Assembly: GCA_027622555.1 (NCBI GenBank)
Contig: JAQBYJ010000041.1
Coordinates: forward strand, 1-42,681
Reading direction: 5' to 3'
Origin: Verrucomicrobiota bacterium
Lineage (GTDB): Bacteria > Verrucomicrobiota > Verrucomicrobiia > Opitutales > UBA2995
DNA: 42,681 bases
Below are positions 8,695-16,429 of this stretch, piece after piece (position 1 is the first letter of the stretch; each line of letters begins with the position of its first letter). The notes under the pieces were generated by a model. That model saw only the letters and a list, made by a program, of their open reading frames with translations. It did not search any database and was not told the origin of the DNA. Both the position numbers and the translations under genes were made by a program.

Positions 8695-9069
8695 CTATTT
8701 AATCGAGCTCTCCAGGTATTCTTTCAAAGCCACTGCTTGGTTATGTTGAGTATCACGAGCTGAGTAAAGAAGAGTAAGTATTTTCTCCTTCGAGACCAAT
8801 TGCTTAAATTCAGAAACCAACACCGGCGACGACTCCAGTTCCGCAAAATAATGTTTCTTAAATTCATCCCATCGGTCCGGGTCGTGATTGAACTCTTTGC
8901 GTAACTCAGTGCTCGGTGCAATTTCCTTAAACCAGATTACCCCTCTAAGATCAGACTTACTAACACCACGCGGCCAAAGGCGATCTACCAGGATGCAAAA
9001 GCCGTCTTCCGGTGATATCGACTCATAAACACGCTTCGTACTTATTCTCACAATAACAGTCTTATCCAA
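8695..9069 (-). CDS. DUF488 family protein (YeaO-like)
   Basis: A 124-residue small soluble protein of the DUF488 family. It shows the family signature FCILVDRLWPRGVSKSDL near residues 23-41, WFKEIAPSTELRKEFNHDP in the middle, and the conserved late strand LTLLYSARD followed by an H-x-x-A helix. The length is normal for the family. There is no signal peptide, so unlike most neighbours it is cytosolic. Its biochemical role is not established. The first codon is TTG (9067-9069), with AGAAGGAA directly before it; that is close for a ribosome site, and no better in-frame ATG exists. The gene follows the GDPD-M20 gene by 52 bp and could be its downstream partner, but the functions have no obvious link. 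Confidence 0.88.
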   Translation of the reverse strand: MDKTVIVRISTKRVYESISPEDGFCILVDRLWPRGVSKSDLRGVIWFKEIAPSTELRKEFNHDPDRWDEFKKHYFAELESSPVLVSEFKQLVSKEKILTLLYSARDTQHNQAVALKEYLESSIK

Positions 9070-9121
9070 TTCCTTCTATTACTTCTGGTCCAACAAACGC
9101 TGTCTTGATAATCGATTTAGG

Positions 9122-11503
9122 CTAAGGTTGTTTTAGTTGTGGATAGCTAATCCCCAATTGCTCCAGGTAGGTTTCGTATTTAGACGGATCGTAATAGAAC
9201 TCCTTCAGCCGGTCTTTGAACTCAGCCATGATTCCCACATTTTTTTCGATGGCGGGTGGATCGTCATCCGAGATAAAAGGCTGATAGGTTTCTTCTGCGG
9301 TTTGTACGTCCTTGAAATAGGTCCAGGCATCTTTAAGTAACTGTTCGTCCTGCAACATATCCAACATGGTAGCGGCAACAACCTTTGCCCCGGCATTTGC
9401 TCCCTTGTGGGCGATTGGAGTAGCCATGGCCATAGCACTGGACCAGTGATGCGCAATCATTCCACTCACATTTGAAGGATATCTCAATGTTACTGTGGGG
9501 ACGTTCCAGGAAACATCACCTATGTCATCGGAGCCACCAGACACTGGATCTTCTTTGGGTTCACTGATTCCACTCAATTTGGTAGCCAAGCCTTCGATTT
9601 TCTTTACCTTCATGAATTCCTGCAGGGCTTTGGCAAAGATCTGATCATCATCGCTCCATGGAGGCAAACCCACCGCTTTGATATTTTCATCCATGGCAAG
9701 GGCAATGGGTTTGTTAAAGTGGCGCGGGTAGGCAGTTCCAATGATTCTCCTGCTGATAGTCGTATCCGTCATCAACGCCGCGCCTTCAGCCATTTTCTGT
9801 AGTGTGGCAAAGTTTTCACGAATCCCTTCGGCCGTAATTTCACGAATAAAATACCAGACCGTTGCTTTGGAAGGCACGACATTGGGTTGATCGCCACCGT
9901 CTACAATCACGTAATGGGAGCGTTGCAGTGGATGAAGGTGTTCACGTCGAAAATTCCAGCCGACATTCATCAACTCGACCGCATCCAACGCACTTCGACC
10001 CTTCCAGGGAGCTCCTGCGCCATGAGCCGCAACCCCGTCGAAGGTATATTCAACAGAAACCAGTCCAGTCCCGTTGGGATTCCCCCAACTCACATTCATA
10101 TTATTAGCTACGTGAGTGAATAGAACCGCATCTACCTCTTTGAATAAACCGTCACGCGCATACCAAGCCTTGGCGGCGAGAAGCTCCTCCGCAATTCCCG
10201 GCCATATAACAATGGTCCCGGGCAGACCTTCTCGTTTCATCAGGTCCTTTACGGCCATCGCCGCGGTAATAATCACAGCCATACCCGAATTGTGCCCCTC
10301 TCCATGGCCCGGCGCTCCATCGATCATAGCTTGTTGATAAGCGACGCCCGGTAATTGCGAAGCCTTCGGGATACAATCCACATCCGTTCCCAGAGCGATA
10401 ACAGGTTTGCCACTCCCCCACTTCGCCCACCAGGCAGTGGGAATTCCGGATACTCCGTGCTCTACTACAAAATCATTTTTCTTTAACAACTTCGTCAGGT
10501 AGCGTTGGGTTTCAAACTCCTGAAAACCCAATTCAGAAAACGAGAACAGGCTATCGACAATTTCCTGATTCAGCTTGGCGAGATCATCGATTCGATCAGC
10601 AGCTTCCGCTTTTAAACCGGTTAAGGCCTGATGCTCTCTTCGCTCATTCGAATAATCACCAGCAGAGATACGTTCCAAAGTTGCCCGGAGCTTTTTTGGA
10701 TCATCAGCTCCGAGCGAATCCGGTTTATGAACCAACAGCCCGAGCGTTTCTTCCATTTCGCCTGTTCCGCCATTGAGATGCAACTTCTTACCTGTGCCCC
10801 TCACGCGTTTTACAGGTTCATCTCCTTCAGTCAGCCAGTGGGGCCAGATTCGAATAAACTCTGTACCCGCTTCGGCAAATGCTTCAACATCCTGGACCGT
10901 TGGAATAAGTCCCAATTGCTTGGCCTCCGGTAGCAACTTTCTAAAACGTTTCGCCTGCTCCACGCTCCGAACGCCAACCAAGGTTTTTGCAGGATCACCA
11001 TATTCACGAACCACTCGAGCAACCTGTTGATCATAGCTTTCACCTTGTTCTTTCAAATCGAGCAAGAGATCAATTTTACCACGGCAAAGCTGTGCTACTT
11101 CAATCAACGAGGGGATTCTCTCTCCACTAAACCTGCTATCGTAATGTGAACCCGCATCGAGCCGCTGAAGTTCCGCCAGCGTCAATGCATTCGCAGGTCC
11201 TTCTCCATTCGTAGTCCGTTCAAGAGTCGCATCGTGCAAAACAAACAACTGACCATCCTTGCTGGTACGCACATCCACCTCCGTAGCGGTAGCACCCACC
11301 TCGATGGCTCTCACCACGGAAGCGAGTGTGCATTCCGGACGTTCCGCGCTAGCACCACGATGGGCAATGACCTGTGACACCTGGCTCGCCGCCATTATAA
11401 GATCCTGCCTCGAAGCGAAAGAGTCCGATATAAGCCCAGCGAAAAATAGCAAAATTGTAGTCTTTGCAAACAGCTGGTTATTTGGAAGAATAGGAGCATT
11501 CAT
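9122..11503 (-). CDS. Exported GDPD - M20 peptidase fusion (glycerophosphodiesterase + AbgB-like amidohydrolase)
   Basis: A 793-residue exported two-enzyme protein. After a signal peptide (1-30), residues about 44-280 form a glycerophosphodiester phosphodiesterase domain with H48-R49 in IAHRGA, the metal pair E75/D77 in ATEVDVRTS and H90 in FVLHDATLERTT. Residues about 295-790 form an M20-family amidohydrolase like the p-aminobenzoyl-glutamate hydrolase subunit AbgB: ALGTDVDCIPK, GHGEGHNSGMAV, WPGIAEE, FDGVAAHGAGAPWKGRSALDAVELM and a late AHHWSSAMAMATP. All metal-binding motifs of both halves are present, so both could be active. The ATG at 11501-11503 was chosen over an upstream TTG (11579-11581) because it begins a good signal sequence directly. 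The pairing of these two domains is unusual. Substrates are unknown. Confidence 0.85.
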   Translation of the reverse strand: MNAPILPNNQLFAKTTILLFFAGLISDSFASRQDLIMAASQVSQVIAHRGASAERPECTLASVVRAIEVGATATEVDVRTSKDGQLFVLHDATLERTTNGEGPANALTLAELQRLDAGSHYDSRFSGERIPSLIEVAQLCRGKIDLLLDLKEQGESYDQQVARVVREYGDPAKTLVGVRSVEQAKRFRKLLPEAKQLGLIPTVQDVEAFAEAGTEFIRIWPHWLTEGDEPVKRVRGTGKKLHLNGGTGEMEETLGLLVHKPDSLGADDPKKLRATLERISAGDYSNERREHQALTGLKAEAADRIDDLAKLNQEIVDSLFSFSELGFQEFETQRYLTKLLKKNDFVVEHGVSGIPTAWWAKWGSGKPVIALGTDVDCIPKASQLPGVAYQQAMIDGAPGHGEGHNSGMAVIITAAMAVKDLMKREGLPGTIVIWPGIAEELLAAKAWYARDGLFKEVDAVLFTHVANNMNVSWGNPNGTGLVSVEYTFDGVAAHGAGAPWKGRSALDAVELMNVGWNFRREHLHPLQRSHYVIVDGGDQPNVVPSKATVWYFIREITAEGIRENFATLQKMAEGAALMTDTTISRRIIGTAYPRHFNKPIALAMDENIKAVGLPPWSDDDQIFAKALQEFMKVKKIEGLATKLSGISEPKEDPVSGGSDDIGDVSWNVPTVTLRYPSNVSGMIAHHWSSAMAMATPIAHKGANAGAKVVAATMLDMLQDEQLLKDAWTYFKDVQTAEETYQPFISDDDPPAIEKNVGIMAEFKDRLKEFYYDPSKYETYLEQLGISYPQLKQP

Positions 11504-11579
11504 GGCATCCAATTTTGACAAGCTTGTTAGCACAAACGCAAGGAGCCATTTCTCAACAATCAGATATGCGTGTGATTTC

Positions 11580-11614
11580 AATCAGAGTCAAAAGTGCCAC
11601 ATAACAAACGAGCC
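11580..11614 (-). promoter_or_regulatory. Second copy of the shared upstream block (GDPD-M20 gene)
   Basis: AATCAGAGTCAAAAG at 11580-11594 and AACGAGCC at 11607-11614 repeat the block found at 1632-1664 before the ThuA-like gene. Here it lies 77-111 bp before the chosen ATG, but directly before an upstream TTG. It may be a promoter-linked or leader element. The evidence is the 15-mer plus 8-mer match only. Confidence 0.35.
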
Positions 11615-11666
11615 ATTTTAAGGCAGGAACTTCGCGTTTTTGGGTAATCCGGTCTTTCTGTTCAAT

Positions 11667-11742
11667 GGTAGGGAAAGAGCGTCATCGCTCTGCCGACGTA
11701 AACCAGTAAGAAACGGCATCGCGAGGATGCGATTGCCCTACC
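11667..11742. repeat. REP-like doublet with GGTAGGG / CCCTACC ends
   Basis: Left arm 11667-11695 runs from GGTAGGGAAAGAGCG to GCTCTGCCG; right arm 11714-11742 runs from CGGCATCGCGAGG to TTGCCCTACC. The outer ends are inverse copies (GGTAGGG..TGCCG / CGGCA..CCCTACC), but the cores differ: AGCGTCATCGCT in one and ATCGCGAGGATGCGAT in the other, each a palindrome by itself. It lies in the 330-bp gap 11504-11833 between the GDPD-M20 and DUF6090 genes. I see no gene in that gap. Confidence 0.75.
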
Positions 11743-11833
11743 GAAAGACATTTTTTTGACATGTTTTAAAATCACACCGAAAGATCAGCTCGATCGGCAG
11801 AAATATAGAAAAATTAAAGTGCCTCCAAAGCAG

Positions 11834-12544
11834 CTAGGATTTCTTCGGTTGTCGCCTATTCAAGCGATGCTTTAAATCGAAATGAGCGTAGACTTCTTTG
11901 CGCGAAATAAATTTGCGATATTCTTCCTCCGACAAGTTATATGACTCGGGAATATACCGAGTACTCGCAAAACTTGACCACAAAACATTCAAAGTCCCCA
12001 ATTGCTTACTAATTTCCATAAATGAACCTGAATCACTAAAATTGATTCCAACTCCAATGGAGTCATAATATTGCAAACGATTGTTATGATGCTCAAATTC
12101 GACAAGTAAGTTATTTAACTCAGAATCTCCGAGAAGTGCTATTGAACCGGTGGATATTGCGGCCCGATAAAAACCAAGAAATGGCTCGAATCTATTATTC
12201 GGCCTGACATTTTCTGCCAATGTTTTAAGCTCATCGACGGTCAAATCGCTGTTATCTCCAGTGGCATTTTCAAGGAAAGTTTCCAGACCGGATTGAAGTT
12301 CCTCAACATCGGCAATGACCTGTTCCACACTTTCAAGATTCCTCTGAAAATCCGATTCCAAATTCTTTATGAGCTTCAATCGCTGTTGCTCAACCTTTCT
12401 CTCTTCATTCCAATTATTAACCGATAAGGCCAACAGGATACCAATCATCACCAGCAGGATTTCACCTATGGCATACTTAAGATACTTCAGCACTTTATTC
12501 TCATTGATAAGGCCCTGGCGAATGGTTCTGAAGAATCGGATCAT
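11834..12544 (-). CDS. DUF6090 family membrane protein
   Basis: A 236-residue protein matching the DUF6090 pattern: MIRFFRTIRQGLINENK, then KYLKYAIGEILLVMIGILLA (about 21-40) as a single N-terminal membrane helix, and ALSVNNWNEERK just after it. The rest is predicted to be outside the membrane and begins with a coiled coil (about 48-95, rich in L, E, Q, with VEQQRLKLIKNLESDF). The family occurs in Bacteroidota and some Verrucomicrobiota, usually alone or in pairs, and its role is not known. The gene is 18 bp downstream of an iduronate-2-sulfatase-like gene and so may be read through from it, though a functional link is not implied. It is of normal family length. No Shine-Dalgarno sequence is present. 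Confidence 0.8.
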   Translation of the reverse strand: MIRFFRTIRQGLINENKVLKYLKYAIGEILLVMIGILLALSVNNWNEERKVEQQRLKLIKNLESDFQRNLESVEQVIADVEELQSGLETFLENATGDNSDLTVDELKTLAENVRPNNRFEPFLGFYRAAISTGSIALLGDSELNNLLVEFEHHNNRLQYYDSIGVGINFSDSGSFMEISKQLGTLNVLWSSFASTRYIPESYNLSEEEYRKFISRKEVYAHFDLKHRLNRRQPKKS

Positions 12545-12562
12545 CGGATTATTTATTTAATA

Positions 12563-14026
12563 CTAAAAGCTACTGTTCTTTTCTGCTAATCGATCACGCA
12601 TTTGCCTGAGAGCGCTTGCGTGGTCTTTCGAACCAGCCAGGTTGGTAAACTCATTCGGGTCGTTGACAATGTCGTATAGCTCCTCGTCTCCCCCAGACCA
12701 ATAATTGTAGCGGTAGTGATTCGTGCGGATGGATTCTCCCATTCTATTTTTATTTCCTACCACCGTGTAAGCTTCCGTCTTCCCTTTCGCGCGGGCAGGA
12801 TCCTTCATCAAACCAGTCAGACTCATACCTTCCAGGTTAGATGGGGCCTTCTCCATTATTCCCGTGAGCTCAGCAATGGTTGGATACAAATCAACAAGCT
12901 CAACCAAGGCATCCGTGCTCTTACCCGCTGAACTTTCGAACCCCGGAGCAGATATTAACAGAGGCACCCGAGCACTATTCTCGAACAAACTGCCTTTCTG
13001 CCACAGAGTATGGTGTCCTAAATTGTAACCATGGTCAGACGTAAAAATGACGACCGTGTTTTTGCGCTGATCCAATCTATCGAGTGTATCCAACAAGCGC
13101 CCCACCTGGTCATCCATAAATGAGACACTGGCATAGTAGGCAGCGAGTGACTGCTTTTGCTGAAGCTCACTCATGCCGTATTTGAGTTCGTTGGCATTCG
13201 TTGCTGCCATGGCTGGAATATCATCGAGGTCCCCCTCAGGAACATAAGGCAATACCGAGTCATCTTCCGGGTATTTATCGAACAGCGACTTCGGAGCAAC
13301 CAAAGGCACGTGAGGTCGCACGAATCCAACAGCCAGAAAGAAGGGTTCGTTTGGCCTTAAAAACTTTGAGTGATCTCCGTCACGAGCTCGACTTTCCAAA
13401 ATCGCTATCGCCTGGTTGGCCGCCAGGATATCGGCCTGGGTTTCAATACGATCATCAGGCACAATGATTCGGGCGAAGTTGGAGCCGTAATGCGCTCTTT
13501 TAGGAGAGAGTAATTCCAAGATTCCAGGACTCGCGGTCTCGGGTGCCATGACGTTGAACGCGCGATCCCAGGAATCGGGCTCATCGCCGCCAGCATCGCC
13601 CGCTTCAATCCCTCCCGGAACACCCATGTGGTATATCTTAGATACCCGGAGTGAGACATAGCCATTGGTGCGCAGCAATTCCCCGATACTCGGGTGATCC
13701 GCTAACGCCGAATTAAGCACCTTATAACTTCCAAGCGTGTAGTCGTTACCCAGCATCTTTGTGCGCTTCGGATACAAACCACTCATGAAGGACGCGCGCG
13801 ACGGCCCGCACACCGGATACTGACAATAGGCCTTGTTGAACTGAACGCCTTCACTGGCCAGACGATCCAGGTTCGGGGTCTGGCAAACCTCGTTTCCGTA
13901 GGAGCCAAGGCAAGCTGTCAGGTCGTCACTGACGATAAACAGAATATTAGGTTTGGCGGCCATAAGAGCCGTGGTTAGACAAGCCAGACCAAGCGAGATA
14001 AAGGCAAAGAGTTTTCTAAAACTCAT
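12563..14026 (-). CDS. Secreted S1 sulfatase, iduronate-2-sulfatase-like
   Basis: A complete 487-residue exported sulfatase. A signal peptide (1-23) is followed by the metal pair D34-D35 in IVSDDLTACLGSYGN, the nucleophile C73-G-P-S-R77 (the CGPSR version common among iduronate-2-sulfatase-like enzymes), a late IFTSDHGYNLGHHTLWQKGS block that supplies Asp and His ligands, and SARVPLLISAPG. The C-terminus keeps the ELYDIVNDPNEFTNLAG signature. It closely resembles the sulfatase at 26003-27406 across most of its length, so the two are paralogues in one window. Expected substrates are 2-O-sulfated uronic acids or similar sulfated sugars in polysaccharides, but this is only by family. It is the first gene of a likely pair with the DUF6090 gene. 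The 234-bp gap before it holds only a small AGGAG/CTCCT hairpin near 14111. Confidence 0.93.
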   Translation of the reverse strand: MSFRKLFAFISLGLACLTTALMAAKPNILFIVSDDLTACLGSYGNEVCQTPNLDRLASEGVQFNKAYCQYPVCGPSRASFMSGLYPKRTKMLGNDYTLGSYKVLNSALADHPSIGELLRTNGYVSLRVSKIYHMGVPGGIEAGDAGGDEPDSWDRAFNVMAPETASPGILELLSPKRAHYGSNFARIIVPDDRIETQADILAANQAIAILESRARDGDHSKFLRPNEPFFLAVGFVRPHVPLVAPKSLFDKYPEDDSVLPYVPEGDLDDIPAMAATNANELKYGMSELQQKQSLAAYYASVSFMDDQVGRLLDTLDRLDQRKNTVVIFTSDHGYNLGHHTLWQKGSLFENSARVPLLISAPGFESSAGKSTDALVELVDLYPTIAELTGIMEKAPSNLEGMSLTGLMKDPARAKGKTEAYTVVGNKNRMGESIRTNHYRYNYWSGGDEELYDIVNDPNEFTNLAGSKDHASALRQMRDRLAEKNSSF

Positions 14027-14260
14027 ATTGAGTACGGGTTAATTTTGAGAAGCTTAGGGTGAGACAATAAGTGAACTTATTAGTTATCTTCGGGCAATCT
14101 ATAAAAAACAGGAGAAAACTCCTCTGCTATAAGCATCGAGCAATTGCAAAATAGTAGTGTCAGTTGCTTGCAACTCGACCTCCACCACCAATACAAGCAT
14201 CGAAGCGAGCACGAGCCCTACATGCGTACTGAATCACCGACACGGCAAACACCTCCAGAA

Positions 14261-16411
14261 TCATTCAGGCAAGGCGAAGGCGATAACGGCGTCCCCACTG
14301 GGCACCGGCGTTTTAGGCCCTCCTCCTGCGCAGATCACGACATACTGTTTTCCATTCAGCTCAAACACCGCAGGTGTGGCATTTCCGGCGTAGGGCATTT
14401 TATACTCCCACAGCACCTTGCCGGTAGCTGCATCGAACGCTCGCATTTTTTCATCAGCAGTTGCGCCGATGAAAACAACACCTCCGGAAGTCGCGACCGC
14501 CCCACCCCAGTTGAGCGTACCGGTATTTCGTATACCTTTGGCAACGAGGTCCGGGTATTCCCCCAACGGAACCTTCCACTTGATCTCTGCCGTGTTCATA
14601 TTCACGGCAGCCAGACTACCCCAGGGAGGTTTTATGGCAGGGTGCCCTTGATCGTCGAAAAAGCGCTTGTAACCATCCATGAGATAAACGGTTTTCATGG
14701 GCCTTGCCATCCTGTCCATTGGCTTGTCACTGGGATCCCTCAGAAATGCCAGCAAGGCCTGAATATTATCATCCGGCAAATTTTTAAACGGAGGCATGGT
14801 CCCTTTACCCAGACGAATGGACGTAAGGATATCCGTGTCGCTTCTTGCAGATAGGTCCTGCAGTGATGGCATGACAGGTGGCGCACCTTGAAGCTCCAGG
14901 CCATGACAGGCGACACAGTTAGCCTGGTAAAGTAAGCGACCTTTGTTTTCAGGACTGAGTCCTCTATCGTCTAGCAGGGTCGTAACCGGAAGCATATCAA
15001 TCAGGTTGGGCATCTCATTCACGTTCACAAACAGCGTGCGACTGCCGGGATCGAAAGAAGCGCCATGCCATTCCATGCCACCACTCATTCCGGGCAGTTG
15101 CACGGAGGGCTCCAAGCTCGAAGGCGTAAACATTTTCGAGCCCTTGTATTTCTTAAAAACTTCACTCACATAAGCGTGAATCTCAGGTGTTACATCCGAT
15201 AAATCCGCTTCGTTAAATTCCTGACGGACCAAAGCGGGAGGCTTCAACGGATATGGCTGAGTTGGCCACGTTTTTTCGCCGGGTATAGTTGACGGCGGCA
15301 CCGAACGTTCTTCCACTCCAAAAACCGGCTCACCCGTATTGCGGTCGAGGACAAAAATGAACCCCTGTTTCGTGAGCTGAACAACGACATCCCGATCATA
15401 CCCATCTTGCGATATAGTGATGAGGATGGGCGCTGGTGGATTGTCCATATCCCAAATGTCATGGTGTGTTGTCTGGTAGTGCCATATTCGTTTTCCAGTG
15501 CGTGCGTCCAAAGCAAGAACACAGTTTCCAAACAGATTTTGTCCATGCCGATTGGCACCATAAAAATCATAAGTCGGAGAACCCACCCCGGCAAATACCC
15601 ATCCTCGATCTTCGTCGACCGTAAGCCCTCCCCAGGGATTGGCACCTCCGTAAGTTTCCCCTTCAACCCATTCCCAGGTATCGTATCCAAATTCTCCTTC
15701 TTGAGGGATCGTGTGAAAAATCCAACGAAACTCTCCTGTGCGAGCATCCCAGGCACGAATATGACCTGGGGTAGAGCCAAACGTCTCACCTGTCCGCATA
15801 CCTAAAATATAAAGGTCTTCAAAAATGACTCCAGGCGTGGTTGCCGACACAGATACCGGCACATCTCCAGCATCCATATTCTCACCTATATCCACAATAC
15901 CATCCACGCCAAACTCCTGAACCAATTTTCCTGTTTTCGCATGGATAGCATAGAGAGACATTTCCATCGTATAAAACAACCGACCTTCCCCATCTTCTTC
16001 GAAATAAGTAAGTCCCCGATTCACAACCGAATAATTACTGTCAATTTGCTCCTGCGTCCTCGCATCGAAATCCCAAATCTCACGACCCGTTGCCGCGTCC
16101 AAGGCAATAACACGGCCCCCTGGAGAAACTATGTAAAGAAAGCCGTCGATCATCAATGGATTATTCTGAAACACAGAACGGTTGGTATGATCGCCTGTAT
16201 TGAATTGCCAAATGGGCTCCAACAGATGGACGTTCTCCTTGTTTATCTGGTCCAACTCGGAAAACTGGTTCGCACCCTGGTCACCCCGATAGATACCCCA
16301 ATCCCTGTAATTGTTAAAGTCGCTTCGTTTCTGAACGTTTTCAATTTTTCCACAGCCAGCCCAAAGGCCAACAAAGCATATTCCAAGAAGCAGGGAAACA
16401 GGTCTAATCAT
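14261..16411 (-). CDS. PQQ-dependent glucose/quinate-type dehydrogenase with inserted cytochrome c, lipoprotein
   Basis: A 716-residue membrane-anchored quinohaemoprotein. A lipobox (LWAGC, C20) ends the signal sequence. The eight-bladed propeller carries SNYSVVNRGLTY, a GVGSPTYDFYGANRHGQN block and THHDIWDMDNPP (315-326), the motif seen in membrane glucose, quinate and related PQQ dehydrogenases. A cytochrome c domain is inserted near the end of the propeller (about 485-560), with CVACH at 499-503 and a probable axial Met in GTMPPF (M539). The propeller then resumes with LNWGGAVATSGGVVFIGATAD. The enzyme would oxidise a sugar or polyol at the outer face of the inner membrane. The gene follows the enolase-superfamily dehydratase by 18 bp in the same direction, so the two are very probably one operon. 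That suggests oxidation to an acid followed by dehydration. Confidence 0.92.
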   Translation of the reverse strand: MIRPVSLLLGICFVGLWAGCGKIENVQKRSDFNNYRDWGIYRGDQGANQFSELDQINKENVHLLEPIWQFNTGDHTNRSVFQNNPLMIDGFLYIVSPGGRVIALDAATGREIWDFDARTQEQIDSNYSVVNRGLTYFEEDGEGRLFYTMEMSLYAIHAKTGKLVQEFGVDGIVDIGENMDAGDVPVSVSATTPGVIFEDLYILGMRTGETFGSTPGHIRAWDARTGEFRWIFHTIPQEGEFGYDTWEWVEGETYGGANPWGGLTVDEDRGWVFAGVGSPTYDFYGANRHGQNLFGNCVLALDARTGKRIWHYQTTHHDIWDMDNPPAPILITISQDGYDRDVVVQLTKQGFIFVLDRNTGEPVFGVEERSVPPSTIPGEKTWPTQPYPLKPPALVRQEFNEADLSDVTPEIHAYVSEVFKKYKGSKMFTPSSLEPSVQLPGMSGGMEWHGASFDPGSRTLFVNVNEMPNLIDMLPVTTLLDDRGLSPENKGRLLYQANCVACHGLELQGAPPVMPSLQDLSARSDTDILTSIRLGKGTMPPFKNLPDDNIQALLAFLRDPSDKPMDRMARPMKTVYLMDGYKRFFDDQGHPAIKPPWGSLAAVNMNTAEIKWKVPLGEYPDLVAKGIRNTGTLNWGGAVATSGGVVFIGATADEKMRAFDAATGKVLWEYKMPYAGNATPAVFELNGKQYVVICAGGGPKTPVPSGDAVIAFALPE

Positions 16412-16429
16412 AGATGTCGTTTACAGTTT

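Noticed and set aside
11504-11581. Upstream TTG start for the GDPD-M20 protein
   Set aside because: The ATG at 11503 begins a better signal peptide, and the TTG overlaps the shared upstream block.
14105-14130. Terminator at the AGGAG/CTCCT hairpin
   Set aside because: The stem is only five base pairs and no T-run follows on either strand, so support is too weak.
14144-14854. A 236-codon plus-strand open frame
   Set aside because: It lies mostly opposite the PQQ dehydrogenase gene, has no motif or protein-like pattern, and the minus-strand reading is unmistakable.
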